Positions 43,075 to 56,862 are shown, numbered from the stretch's first letter. The stretch is 64,000 nt of DNA from Chara braunii (GCA_003427395.1 BFEA01000594.1:407406-471405), one strand, 5' to 3'. The notes: generated by a model not told the origin, from the letters alone. A program made the numbers and translations.

Positions 43075-43913
43075 TAAGGCAAACGGACACCTTCGGCTCC
43101 ACACCATACTCGTGTCCAGATTCCACCATCGGATCGTTAGCTTCGCCCTCGCCCACTTGCAAGCCTGATTTAATAAGGAAGGGCGGGTGTTGCATGATGT
43201 GCCTGCATACAGGCCTCATTTTGGGGGTCAAACAGTTGTTAAGGGCGCCCAATCCAAGCACACAGCCTAGCGACCCACAACCATTTCTAAGGCCACATGT
43301 TCATATTTGAGTCAACATTTGTTTATTTATTTATTTTTACTGATTCGAGACCTGTTCTATTTTTATTTCCTTCAAAACCTCATTTCGGATTTGAAATATG
43401 TCCAAACAGACTTATGGTCTGTTCAAACCAATGCCTCGTTTTGGGCCTCCTCCATTTGCGGCCAGACCTTTTCAGGCGAGGTTCGACTTCGTCCGGTAGT
43501 GGACATTCTCTGTTGGATTAGCAAGGAAGGTTTGGACATCCAGGAGGGACCCAGGNAAGTCGTCGTAGGCCAGGACCAGAGGAGCATGATTTTTTTCTTG
43601 CAACCCGGGTCGTGGATCGGCCTCACGATCACGCAACTCAGATTGCAAGCCATGGGCACACCAGCTTGGCTCAATCCTATGGATAGTTGGGCCAGTCCAG
43701 TTCCACACACACAGAGTTGGAGTAGCTCACTTCTTGAGCGATACGTTGTTGGAGCATCACACGATTCAGCGCTGCACTAGGACTAGAGGTAGAGTCACAA
43801 AGAAAGATGGAGAGAGGGGTTCAGGTGGTGGTCATATCTGCAACGATGGAAGACCTACCTAGGCGTCATAGTTGGACTTCTTGCCATCGACCTGCAGCAT
43901 AGAGGGACACTCT

Positions 43914-44345
43914 GTCGAGCGTATCGGTTCCAGAGGGGGACCCTCTTGGCCCCGTCACTCAGGATTTTGCAGGACTTTCTATCCTGAGAGCATTTGCCGC
44001 TCCGGTCGAGTGTGCCGGTCGTACCTCTCGTGAACCNCTACGATAAGATAGAGGTCATGCGAGGCACAACTTACCTCTGCCTAACGGGTTGTTACCACCC
44101 TTAGGTAGGCGTATCCCCGCCAAGCTGGCGGACCACGTGTGAAAGTTTCTCGAGTGCAATCGCAGAGATGGCCCANCCGAGGGTGTTTCTCGTTCGTTGT
44201 AGCATAGGGGGTACGCNTGGTCGAACACCGTTATCGGACCCGCGTACGAACCGACGCTACGGGGGTTGATCTCTCAGACGCGGCTATGCGCCGGTTGACT
44301 AGGACGACCAGTCTAACCACGCGGTATACTAAAAAAAAAATGAAA
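43914..44345 (-). mobile_element. Element E3: right-end relic of the E family, inverted
   Basis: The plus-strand sequence TGTCGAGCGTATCGG at 43,914 is the reverse complement of an E right end (compare CGATGCGCTCGACA of E2). Inside it lie a subterminal hairpin (AGAGGG/CCCTCT), the 3' stem-loop module on the minus strand (44,060-44,140) and further E2-like sequence to ~44,340. Beyond that no E genes are recognisable. Three ambiguous bases occur in it. Probably a truncated or heavily decayed copy. Confidence 0.65.
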
Positions 44346-45329
44346 CTAACTATGTGGTCCGCAATGATTTTGAGGGTCGCTTTCGACACTCAAGTGTCGG
44401 TTGACACCGGTCTTGAGAGGATAAGCTCTTGATGTTAGACAATCGTGAAAGTGATTGCAAGTCGTACCTTCTTCTGCAGATTTGTGAGAAGAGCGGTAGG
44501 TGGTTTTCGACCTTTTTTTTACGACGAAACGCCCCTTACTCTGGGGACGAGGCTCCATCTTCGAAGGTCTGAAACAGGTCAAGGGGTTTGACTTTTACGA
44601 ATGCTACATACTTCAACGTCCAACTATAATAATTTAACAAGCAAATATTAAAGAGTATCTCTCATTTTCTCGCACTCAATAAATTCGCTCAACCCGCTCG
44701 CAAAGTTAAAACAAATCGTATGAATACACAAAATATAAGCATAGTGAGATTGTTGAATACGAGGCGATCACTATAACAATCACAATATGACTTCCTTCAA
44801 GATATAAGACCGGTCGCAGGCAAGTCAAATCCTGACTTCAAATCTTAAAGCATACTCGCAAATCATGCAAAAATTTCACATCGACAGACCACACACTACA
44901 CAGGGTCACACTCTCTGCACTCACACCCCCTGCCTTATTCACACAGTCCTCAACCTTTGTCTAACCTTCCAAAAGAAAACACTCACTCCTTTATAAATTA
45001 TTATTTAATAAAAGTTNAGGTAAAAACCTCAATGAAACATTTCAACCCACATCGGCTATGATCTTTTAGTTGAGTTGTGAGAATGAGTCGGAGTTGAGTG
45101 GTAACCGAAGACCCATAACCAACCTGTTATTAATGATAACAAAAAATGAGGATCATGTTGAACTATTCAACCTTGAACCAATGTGAACGGAAAGACCTGT
45201 AGTACATCATAAGTCAAAATACTCAAAGTTGCACCTAGGTGTATGGAGAATAAAAACCTCATATTACATATNACTCCAAATTTTGATAAGACGAAGTCTA
45301 AAACACATCTCTAAATGCTATCTGAAATT
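44346..45329. other. AT-rich DNA without a recognised gene
   Basis: One minus-strand ORF of 78 codons (44,582-44,346) has no recognisable pattern. Nothing else stands out apart from ambiguous bases. Confidence 0.4.
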
Positions 45330-45905
45330 ATGAAGAATTTTGGTAGCATCTTCCCTATATAGGGTGGATGACCAAAAAAAAATCTAACTTAAAAATAATT
45401 TAACTCCTTGAAATGATAAAAATTTTGGCAGCGTTTCCCCTGAAGAAAGTGGTGTACTTTCAAAATTTATACTAAACTAAATATGAAATATGAAATATGA
45501 AATACAACTTTGACTTTACAGAGTGAAATTTTGTATAACTCCCCTATACTAAGTAAAATATGAACTTAAAGACAAAATTTAAAAGAATTTAACTAACTTT
45601 TAAGATTTGTATAAATTTTGGCAACACTTCCCCCCTGCAAAANTGTCTTTTTCAAAATTTAAACAAAGCTCAAAATAAATAATAAAAATAATTTTAACTT
45701 CATAAAGTCAAATTTTGTTTAACTTCTTAAATTAGTAAAAAANATTATCAACACTTTCTCTAAAAAAAGTAGACTTTCAATTTTTTTACTGATCCAGTTA
45801 TGAAATCAAGACAAAACTTAAAATTTTGAAAGACAAAATTTATACTTAAATTTTTAGATTCGTAACAATCTCGACAACAATTCTCCTAGTGGAAGTGTCT
45901 TTCCT
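45330..45905. repeat. Degenerate array with a TTTTGGCAACACTTCCCC core
   Basis: About five diverged units with cores near 45,337, 45,421, 45,614, 45,745 and 45,867. Each is followed after a few bases by AAAGTG or GTCTTT and AT-rich filler. Spacing varies from ~85 to ~195 bases. Confidence 0.65.
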
Positions 45906-46170
45906 AACTTCACACAAAGTCTGATATGAAGTCATACTAACTTTAACTCTGAAATATTAAAATTGGACTAACTAGTTTAGCTTCGGCACATGACAAACAC
46001 CTAAAGTCATTACCTATCAAATGATATATCATACTACACTCTTAAACAAACAAGTACACACAGCCAAGGTAAGTGCTATCACAAAAATCTAAAATTATTT
46101 TCATATTAGATAATTTATATATCCNCCAAATGATTANTTTTTTACCTATTTTACATATGGCATGATGCTA

Positions 46171-46900
46171 NATCATTATTCTTAAAAACAATGTCTAGAA
46201 TACCTAAGGTTATACACGAACGAGCTGCACAACTTCTTTTGTCTTCTTTGGGCAAGTGAGTAAATCATACTACTTAGAAACTATACATAGTCGCGTTGAG
46301 CTGTTTAAATATTCAAAGTTTAAATAAATTTCCGTTTTCGTTTTTTAATACGGGCAAGGCACTGAACCATTCTGCTTAGAAACAATGTTCAACTTGCCCA
46401 ATTTACTTATAATTATACTATTGACTTTACATATCTTCTTAGTAATATGGTTTAAGNTACCATTCTACTTATAAATAATATTTAACAATCTGTTCACATG
46501 GAAATACAAATAAATAGTTCCAATGTATACTCGCTTTGCATTGAGTGTGTGGCTTCATGTTAAATATTATTCTTAGAAATAATGATTAGCCTTTTATCAA
46601 AAATCTCTCTGAATAACTAAATCATTTTACTTAGAAACAATGTTCAGTTTATCATGAGACAAACGAAAGCATGCAGTTTGACCATTTTGCTTAGAAACAA
46701 TGTCCAACTTCAATCAGAAGCCCAAAAGACCAAACCATTTTGCTTAGAAACGGTAGTTAATCTGATAAATCAAACAAGCAAACCCTAAAAAATAAATATG
46801 GCAATCAGATCATTCTGTTTAGAAACAATATTTCGTCTTTCATAATAATAATAAAAAAAACATAGCACTAAGTCATTCTGCTAAAAAACAATATCCAGCC
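46171..46900. repeat. Degenerate array with a CATTYTGCTTAGAAACAATG core, ten copies
   Basis: Cores begin near 46,171, 46,262, 46,366, 46,460, 46,561, 46,621, 46,681, 46,734, 46,808 and 46,871. The best copies read CCATTCTGCTTAGAAACAAT followed by GTTCAACTT. Spacers are AT-rich and not alike. Spacing shortens from ~100 to ~60 bases along the array. Confidence 0.85.
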
Positions 46901-47689
46901 TTTGGTCAACCCTGCCGGACGCGTGCAATACCACATTTCTTCCACATTCCCTCAATTTATCCTTTAGTCTGATTTCAAACCACAACACAAAATTGAGCTT
47001 CATGCAAACATTCATTTCATTCAAGTATGATTGAGTCCTGAAAAGAAAATAAATTATAGGGATGCACGCACACATAGCATTCAGACTAGAGAGATGTACA
47101 TATAGGGGTTTAATGGACACACAAAAACAATAAGTATACCTGAAAATTATCTGCCCCCAAAACCTCATCTACGTTCCGACAGAGTTTCCTCAATCGGTGG
47201 GGTAAACCTCCAATAGAAACCTTAGCGCGGATTACAAGTTTTCAATCTCGTTTGTCGTCTTCCTCTCGTAGAAGAACTAAATTGAGCATAAGAATTGGCA
47301 GAAAAAGAAAGATTAAGTCACCCAGATCGAAGAATGATGCCCTAAGACTCGTCTAAGAGAGCCTCAGAGCCTTAAACCACCAGTACGCTGCCCAACCAAA
47401 CTTTTGTCGCCTCCTGAATTCATGGAGGACGTGGGCAAGCCTGGTAGAGGCTCGGTACAGCCTTGACGCATGCGTGGTGGTCGCTCATTTTGAAAACGGA
47501 AATGGGCAACCAGAGAATTAAAAAATAAAAAAAAATATAAAAAAAAAATGAGAAAACGAAAAAAAAATCCTCCCTCTAAAAACGGCACGAGCGGGGGGTT
47601 GTTCCTCTCGGAGCGGCGCAAGTTCTGGAAACAGAGACCCTCACTCAGTGTCCAAAAAAAGAAGAAAATAAAAAAAACAGATACAGGGT

Positions 47690-48050
47690 CTCGCTGCACT
47701 ACTCTCGAAATGTGCAAAACGGGAGAGAATCTTCTGCTAGACTATGGAAAGATATAACCCCAATATTTTTGTCTTTTGTGCATGTCGATAGCAGTGCAGC
47801 GAGGCTCACAGCGTTGTGCTGACACCTCATCCTACGCCATCAGATTCGCTTGGGACATGGAAATACAGAGTCTCGCTCCACTACTCTCTACATGTACAAA
47901 ACGATAGTGAATCTTCTGCTAGAATACGGAAAGATACACTGTTATGATTTTTGTCTTTTGTGCGTGTTGGAGCGAGGCCCACGCTGAACTATTGTCCAGA
48001 TTACAAAAATGGAAATGAATTTCACACTGGAACGTGGAAGGATACAGAGA
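47690..48050. repeat. ~182-bp tandem pair with paired stem changes
   Basis: Unit 1 has CTCGCTGCACT (47,690-47,700) and its complement AGTGCAGCGAG (47,793-47,803). Unit 2 has CTCGCTCCA (47,872-47,880) and TGGAGCGAG (47,968-47,976). Both share AATCTTCTGCTAGA, GGAAAGATA and TTTGTCTTTTGTGC. A partial third unit may follow. Nothing identifies the product. Confidence 0.75.
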
Positions 48051-49600
48051 AGATCCACATGGCCCTGTTGAAGAATGACGACTTCTGGCAATAAAGCTAT
48101 TTACGGCTCTCTGACTACGAGTCCGTCATTCGTGTCTTCGCCTGGAGCAGCCACCCTATGGGGAAAAAAAAAACGTACGACAGAAAAAAAAGGAAGAAGG
48201 AAAAAAAAGACAAAAAAAAAACACGGGAGGGAAAAAAAACAAAATAACCAGCACAGAAGTATCGGTCGCCGGCATTGAAGGACCGGTCAGCCCCATATCA
48301 CGACCACTTGCAAGTTGCATTCCCATAAGACGAAGAGGTTCGGTAGCTTGCCAACAACAAGGTTTGGGAAGACTGCTTCGGGGGTACTGGTGATTTAAGT
48401 CACATGAAGGTCTCACAAGGGTGACCGAATCGCAGTAAAGATGGAACACTCTGACAGTTTCCGAATCTTCAGCATTGACCCCCACCTCTATAATATATTC
48501 AAAACGCAAGCAAAATACAGCAAAACTTTTCAAATTACTATACGCATGGAAACCGCGCAGGATAACAAGGTATCGTGGCAATGCAAAACACCAAACACAA
48601 ACGCCTTAGTGCTGCCCTCAGCGATGTACAGCTCAGCAAAACAACAAATACAGTAGTGATGGCAATAATCTTGTTGAAATCTAGCACCGACCTCAACAAT
48701 GCTTTTCACCTATTGTCCGTACCATCAGGGCTCTGATACAAAAAACATCAGCGAAAAACTGCAATTCTGCAAAAGACAACATTTTTATTAACTTAGCAGA
48801 ATCATCAATCTTGCAGCTCATTGTAATACCCCTCAAACCTGCTTCCCCTTTCGCCTATAGTTTTCAATGCTTCGGCAACAACTCCTTAATGTCAAAGTGG
48901 CAGTAGCAATTGGTAGTACAACAATAACAACTTGTCGTCGAGCCAGCAACAGCAACCCAGACGCGAAACAGTGGTACCATTCTTCAACACCAACTCTGAT
49001 TGAAATAGTCAGCAACAACTCATACTCGATTACGTAACAACGATTTTACAAGTAGCGGTGATTTTGCTCCTTCGAAAAGCAGCAGTTGTCCGTTCCGTTA
49101 AACACAGGAAACGACGGTCTGGTCTTAAACAACATTGACCCCGATAGTAACAGTGACGGTCCTAAATCAGTAATATTAGTTCGGTTGGGAACTAGTGACC
49201 ACAACAACCTCCAACAACATCTACAATAATTCTCATGCGTGAAACCACAACAATCTGTTGTGATTATTATCAAGCCTAAAAGACCAAGTTATTTGAGCGA
49301 CAACACCGACCTCTTTGCCCACAACTGAATGCAAGAGAGCAAGGCTCAACCGTCAGAATTCCATATTACAAAAACAACATTGGAAACCAGATAGTGGAAG
49401 TTGCCCCAAAGATGAAAACATACAGTCGAACATTGTTCGAAAAAAAAAAAACACAACTACAGTTTCGATAGAAATCAAGGTTGCAAACTCATTTATTAAT
49501 AAACGTAGATACCCACCACTATCATAAGTGCAAACGAGCCTGCCCTTATGCCCAGACAAACGATCACCATACTATTTTATCCTAGTTGTATATTGTTTGT
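48051..49600. other. Intergenic DNA, CAA-rich in part, no recognised gene
   Basis: A-rich runs at 48,160-48,245 produce spurious Lys-rich and Phe-rich ORFs. CAACAACA-type triplets are common at 48,860-49,260. GGGCTCTGATAC at 48,729 resembles the complement of an initiator-Met primer-binding site, but no LTR pair supports it. Confidence 0.4.
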
Positions 49601-50609
49601 TGATACTTCGTTGATGCTGCATTGTCCATTCGAATCTTTATCATCACTATGTATGTCCTTTAGCTCCATGTACATCGCTCTATTGAGCATATATCGGACG
49701 AGGGGGAAGATTAGTCATCACATTAATTCCTCTACTATTCAACCTCGGGATAAAGTTGTTTTTAGGATCTTAACCTCCAACAAGTTTATTATTAAACTTA
49801 GGTTAGTTAGTAGAGTACTTTGTCAGGGAGATGAAATAAAAAAAAAAAAACGAGAGTTTAGGAGGACTAACTTGACTAAGAGCAGGAAGAGTGAAAAGGC
49901 TCATTTGATATACCCAGCAGTGTCCAACTGATCTTCAAATATTGAGAGGTATTAATGTGAAAAGGGTTGAGTGTAGGTTCCGTAGAAGTGGACACCGAAA
50001 AGGGTGGTGGATTGTAGTCTTGAGAGGCGAGTTCCGCAACAGGCCGTGTGGAGGTGTTATCGATGGATGTACCAATGTGACCGATGTACTTACCTTGTGC
50101 GTATAAGTTGATGTGTGGCTGTTTTAAAAACTCATTGTTTACAAACATGATTTACAAATTGAGAGTTTTTTGTGATCTCATGGATGAAGGTGCTTTGTTT
50201 TCGTGGTCGGGACTGCTCCAATTGTTATCCAAATCAAGGATTACTGTATGTTTGAATGTATGTGTGACCAACCCGTGTAATTTAGTTAACGGTAAAACTA
50301 GTGAAGGGTCGAGGCGATTTTGTGGTGTTCATACAAGCGATTTGGGGGTGGGGTTAGACTAATTTGTGAAAGAGAGAGGAATTTGATATGAAAACATAAC
50401 TGAAAAGAGACTGATTTGTAGAAGAGTTTTGTCAAAAACTTATTAGGAGCTATGAAACCAAATAATGTGGAAGTAGGTAGGAGACCTCCCTGACCTGACA
50501 CATTTAAAAGTTAGTCTTATGCGTTCTGTTGCGTGTTAGCTTATGTTACAGTCAACGTGAAACATCATGGACTGGTAGTTTTTTATCACGGCAAGTAAAA
50601 ACTGCAACA

Positions 50610-50690
50610 AATGGTTCAGTAGCTAAGAAAGGATATGCTTACCTAAGGATGGCGACAACTCCTTGGGTAAAAGTAAGTTGTTCCTCATGA
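50610..50690 (+). ncRNA. E-family 3' stem-loop relic
   Basis: ACCTAAGGA (50,641-50,649), loop TGGCGACAAC and TCCTTGGGT (50,660-50,668), followed by AAGTAAGTTG as in E2 (AAGATAAGTTG). Compared with E2 both the outermost and innermost pairs changed from C-G/G-C to A-T while remaining paired. No element ends were found around it. Confidence 0.55.
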
Positions 50691-51074
50691 TGCCATTTTG
50701 TATTGTAGAAGATCGAAAGAGGTATAATTGACAAACTTGATTGCAACATTGTTCACAAGTTATTTTTGGTCTTACATGACATGATCGAAAGGACCATCGT
50801 ACCACCGCCCAATTTTTCCAGACCAACTTTAGTCAATACGCATGATAATGTGTTGCAATCCTTATAAACAAATTAGATGTTTTGACAAACTAATACGAAA
50901 AAGCATAAGCCACCATAATTGAAACAACGTTAAGGAACTTGAGATACTTTTGATATTCACAGATAAGTTCAAATTTTGATGTTTAAGATTAACAAAAATA
51001 CAATATTTGAGGTCCCTCCCCCCATGTAATAAGTTCGTTTTGTAATATTTGATATACGAATTTCATGCATGAAG

Positions 51075-51790
51075 TTAATCATGATACTCATTGGAAACAA
51101 TTTTTATTAGTTTAAACGACATGACCATAAATGTATGATGTTCATAATGCTGCATAATGCAAACCTTCAGGGGTGAACATCGAGGTATACTATGCCCATC
51201 CTTCCAACATATCGAGTAATGTCGCTTATACATTTGTCTTTGGGCTATCCTTTTTTTTTTCCAAAGGTTTTTTATTCCTAACTTAAGATCGACAAGAAGT
51301 AACATTAGTTTTTTATTTTTGATTCTACTATGTTTCTCCGCTGTTTGCAGGTACAATACTAGCAAGCGCCTCAATTCATAATTTGTAAATCCGGTTATAA
51401 AGTTTTTTTGTTGACATCCTCTTCAACCATTTTAATCTCGTGATAGCTTCGTTTCATATCAATCGTATTGAAAACTTTGCAACCACACACTATGTTCAAG
51501 AGGTCATCAATTATATGCAAATATTGTTTTCTTGGTCATTTTGTTGCGACATTGATAGTCAATACACATCATGAGTTCCCCTTCCATTCTCTAATAAATA
51601 GGATGGTCGGCCCGCATGAGGATGGAGTAAGCGAGATGCAACAATTCTCAATTAGAACCTCTAATCGGTTTCGTAGTTCCTCAAGTTTTATACAAGTCGA
51701 TTGTGGACTATACCTTTTAAAACGGGTTTGCGTATGGGTAAGTTCTAAAGGCCTTTGAGCAAAGTCAACATATTCATTCATCACCTATTG
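51075..51790 (-). pseudogene. Ty3/gypsy reverse transcriptase relic (Ty3-3)
   Basis: From 51,784 downward the minus strand reads KLEELRNRLEVLIENCCISL, GPTILFIREWKGNSW, then CVLTINVATK, a stop, YLHIIDDLLNIVCGCKVF and NTIDMKRSYHEIKM. This is the start of the Ty3 reverse transcriptase palm with CIDYR and PRIDDLLD...FSKIDL motifs, strongly decayed. A later piece, HYEHHTFMVMSFKL (~51,110-51,155), matches the GHYEFIVMPFGL motif; ~250 bases between them are unrelated or too decayed. No LTRs were found. Confidence 0.75.
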
Positions 51791-54379
<2,589 letters not shown>

Positions 54380-55377
54380 GAAAGAAAAAAAATTCTAGAA
54401 AAAAAAACATATGTTGTGTAAAATTGCAATACAAGCAACTTTTGGCCGAGGGCGACATTAAAATTCCTCATTAGATCGGAGATAAGAATAAAAATAACAA
54501 AATAACACTAAGACATCCCCCTTTAAATTCCCTTAGCCTCTTTAAAACAAATTTATACCCGTCTGCTCCCCCCCTTGAAAACTTACTCTAAAAAAATAAA
54601 AATAATCTGGATTTTGGGTCCCCTGGGAGAGCGTAAAAAAACAATTTTTTTTTTTTTTTGCATGCCTACGTATGCCGGGCTTCAGACCCCCTCGCGCGTC
54701 ACGTCGCGGTACCCCGCCAGGCATAAAAATCTTCCTAGGTAAACTTAGTTTTATTTTGATCACACGATGATGAGTATACTCGAGCACCCTAAGCTTCGCT
54801 GCTTTGAGATCGTGCACTATAAAGGTATAATTAATCTTATTTTTTTCTCTTTTTATTATTTTTATTTACAGTCACGATCATTTTAGAGTTAAAATAACAT
54901 TGTAGAATAATATCGGATAATACGACGATTTATACCCTCATCTCGTCACTCTCTATATTACGGTAAGGGGACTGGGTGCTCGCATATTAGCGTAAATTTT
55001 CATTATAATATTTATCACTAACTCACGTCGGGATCGTAAAGTCACTGTGTTAAACCATCAGAGGGTTTGCTGGATTTCGACGTCGAACGTCGTAGTTTGA
55101 ATTGTTTTATGTTAGGTATCTAAGTAATCTGTGATAATTTAAAATTACCACGACTGTTTGTCACAAGGTTAGCTATCTTGTCGATTGCGTTTTGGTCAAC
55201 TAAAGTATTTTTGAAATATTGTCAAACGTATAAGTTTTGATTTTACTAAACCTTATATTTTTTATCGTAGGTTCACTCCAAATATTTTTTTTGCAGGTAT
55301 TTCAATCTTATCAAGTCATTTATCAAAAGTTACTTAGTGGATAATATGATATTTCTAAAGTGAAAATAACGAAGAGG

Positions 55378-55535
55378 TGCAACTTGCTGACCTAGCTCGG
55401 TTGGTACACCCATGAATTGTTAAAATACAGATTTTAGTTCAAACTACGTTGGGAGCAGATGAGTGAACTACTACGATCCTAAATTACTAAGGACTCGTAA
55501 TTTACATAATGACATTTTAAGGTGGTGCCCCTTTT
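55378..55535 (+). mobile_element. tRNA-derived SINE, copy B
   Basis: A box TAGCTCGGTTGGTA at 55,393-55,406 and a decayed B box AGTTCAAACT at 55,436-55,445. The body matches copy A (GCAGATGAGT, then CTACGATCCTAAATTAC against CTACAATTCTGCATTAC) and it ends GGTGGTGCCCCTTTT. The target duplication is not visible. It is older than copy A. Confidence 0.8.
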
Positions 55536-55758
55536 ACAAAAAGAAAAGAAGAAAGAACATGAAGAATAAAATAATGAGCAAATACCTCCTAATTTTTTTA
55601 TTTTTATTTTTTTAAACCACCACTACCTTTCACAAGCAAACACAAAACTAGTCTTGTAGCCTACAATTTGGAATTCGTGGTCTCGAGGCAGGCCCGACCT
55701 CCATCACCAAGATTCGAATAAATTCAGCCTGAGGAGAAAAAAAAAAATCCGACAGCGA

Positions 55759-55942
55759 TGTCGGGGAAGCTTCTCATGGGGGCATAGTAGTACTTGTACT
55801 TTCCATAATGCATTAGGTTACTAATAGGGGAACATTAGTACATGTTTTTTTTTTTCTTTTTTTGTATTAATGTTCGCCTATTAGTGTGATTGTGCCCCCG
55901 GTGAGGACCTTCCCCGACATGTACTAATGTTCCCCTATTAGT
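55759..55942. mobile_element. Fold-back element with E-like ends and a perfect 26-bp inverted repeat
   Basis: TGTCGGGGAAGCTTCTC...GGGGGCA at 55,759-55,784 is matched in reverse complement at 55,893-55,919 (about 80%). Overlapping it, 55,820-55,845 and 55,917-55,942 form a perfect 26-bp inverted repeat (ACTAATAGGGGAACATTAGT plus six bases). The first pair ends in TGTCGGGG/CCCCGACA, nearly the same as the E1 left end. There is no coding content. Confidence 0.65.
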
Positions 55943-56632
55943 GGCCTCGGTGAAGGCGTCGCAAGCGAGGCAGGGCGCAATCCACGGGGGGCGGCAACAC
56001 CCTCATCGAGGACATAATCATAATAGCACTGAAGCACAGTGTATATGAGCGGTGTCGAGGCAGAAACCCTGACAAGGGTATCTGCCTGTGTTTTTCAACG
56101 TCGGGCGTTGTCTGACCTTCTCACTTAATTAGAAGACTTGATGAGATTGACGTTGCCAAAGTTTATCCAGACCAGCGATATGACTGAAAGACTTGAACTT
56201 TTTGAACCTGACGTCGTCAACGCAGGACGACACCGACATCCGTGCGGGATAACGGGGGTCGGCACTGTCATCCGCGGGTTTCGACGAGGCCGCGCTGGTG
56301 TGAGGTCGTGGGGAAACTAACAGTCGCGCGATTCAGGGCCTAAGCGGGCCAAGAAGGGGTCGTTGCGGCAAGATGGACCGCGGCGTGAAGGGATGGCTTA
56401 GGGTCCATACGGCTTTTGCGCCAAGGACCCGGGGGCGAAGGCATTGTGGCCGGCTAAGTACGGCAGCTGTTCAAGCTGTCGGCCGCCGACCCCGCCTGCC
56501 AACCACGGCAACAATCCGACTTAGCAGGCATAGCCTGCTAGGCGTTAGCAAGGGGCCTGCTAGGCATTAGCAAGGGGCCTACTGGGCACGAGGAGCCCTT
56601 CATATGGAAGGGCCGCTCCTTTTCTTTATGTG

Positions 56633-56728
56633 AAAAGGAACTAGCCGAGTAGGTACCGTCGCCAGATTATTACCCTGCAGACATGAGGATCGAACCTAAC
56701 AACCTCCACTACTGGGCTAGCTCCTTTT
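56633..56728 (-). ncRNA. E2 tRNA-like inverted-repeat module
   Basis: Arms AAAAGGAACTAGCC (56,633-56,646) and GGCTAGCTCCTTTT (56,715-56,728) pair with one mismatch in 14. On the minus strand the enclosed ~70 bases carry TAGCCCAGTAGTGG, like a pol III A box, and GGTTCGATCCT, like a B box, but only about 20 bases apart, which is short for a real tRNA. It could be a relic of a tRNA, a SINE head or an unrelated structure. Confidence 0.45.
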
Positions 56729-56755
56729 GGAGCAGCCCGCGATTTGGCAAGAGGT

Positions 56756-56862
56756 GCGGCCGATTTCTGGCCGTGCGATCTTCGAGATCGCGCGGCTGAA
56801 ATCAGTCGCGATGGGGTGATATGGCCCTTTCACGAGGATGACACGCATGAATTTTTTTTTTT
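56756..56862 (+). ncRNA. E2 small-RNA-like module: hairpin plus U6-like tail and T-run
   Basis: A long hairpin (GATTTC, GGCCG and GCGATCT pair with AGATCGC, CGGC and GAAATC around a TCG loop, 56,762-56,803) is followed by ATGGCCC and GGATGACACGCATGAA, matching the 3' half of U6 (GGATGACACGCA is identical over 12 bases). It then runs directly into about 11 T, as a pol III terminator would. E1 has the same order with a different hairpin sequence. The U6 ACAGAGA region is absent. Confidence 0.65.

Larger units (their letters stand above)
34873..43771. repeat. Direct tandem duplication, two ~4.45-kb copies
   Basis: Copy 1 is 34,873-39,302 and copy 2 is 39,304-43,771; both begin CACGAGCTGCATGG and end in GATTCAGCG. 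They contain the last part of E1 (genes A2 and B, 3' module, right end), a truncated LTR-B-family LTR and two short conserved ORFs. Copies differ by scattered bases plus a ~36-bp deletion in copy 1 (near 35,428, in gene B). Five ambiguous bases are shared at a constant offset of 4,467 (36,704/41,171; 38,108/42,575; 38,140-38,141/42,607-42,608; 38,200/42,667), and others are private. Confidence 0.9.

Noticed and set aside
46171-46900. CRISPR-like array
   Set aside because: The cores are degenerate, the spacing is irregular, and the context is a eukaryotic nuclear genome.
48725-48745. GGGCTCTGATAC as the complement of an initiator-Met primer-binding site
   Set aside because: No LTR ends or pol relics on the expected sides; the match is incomplete.
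50084-50362. Apparent retroviral-type protease motif (CDLMDEGALFSW) on the plus strand
   Set aside because: The nearest reverse transcriptase relic is on the minus strand, and the match is only a few residues. Probably chance.
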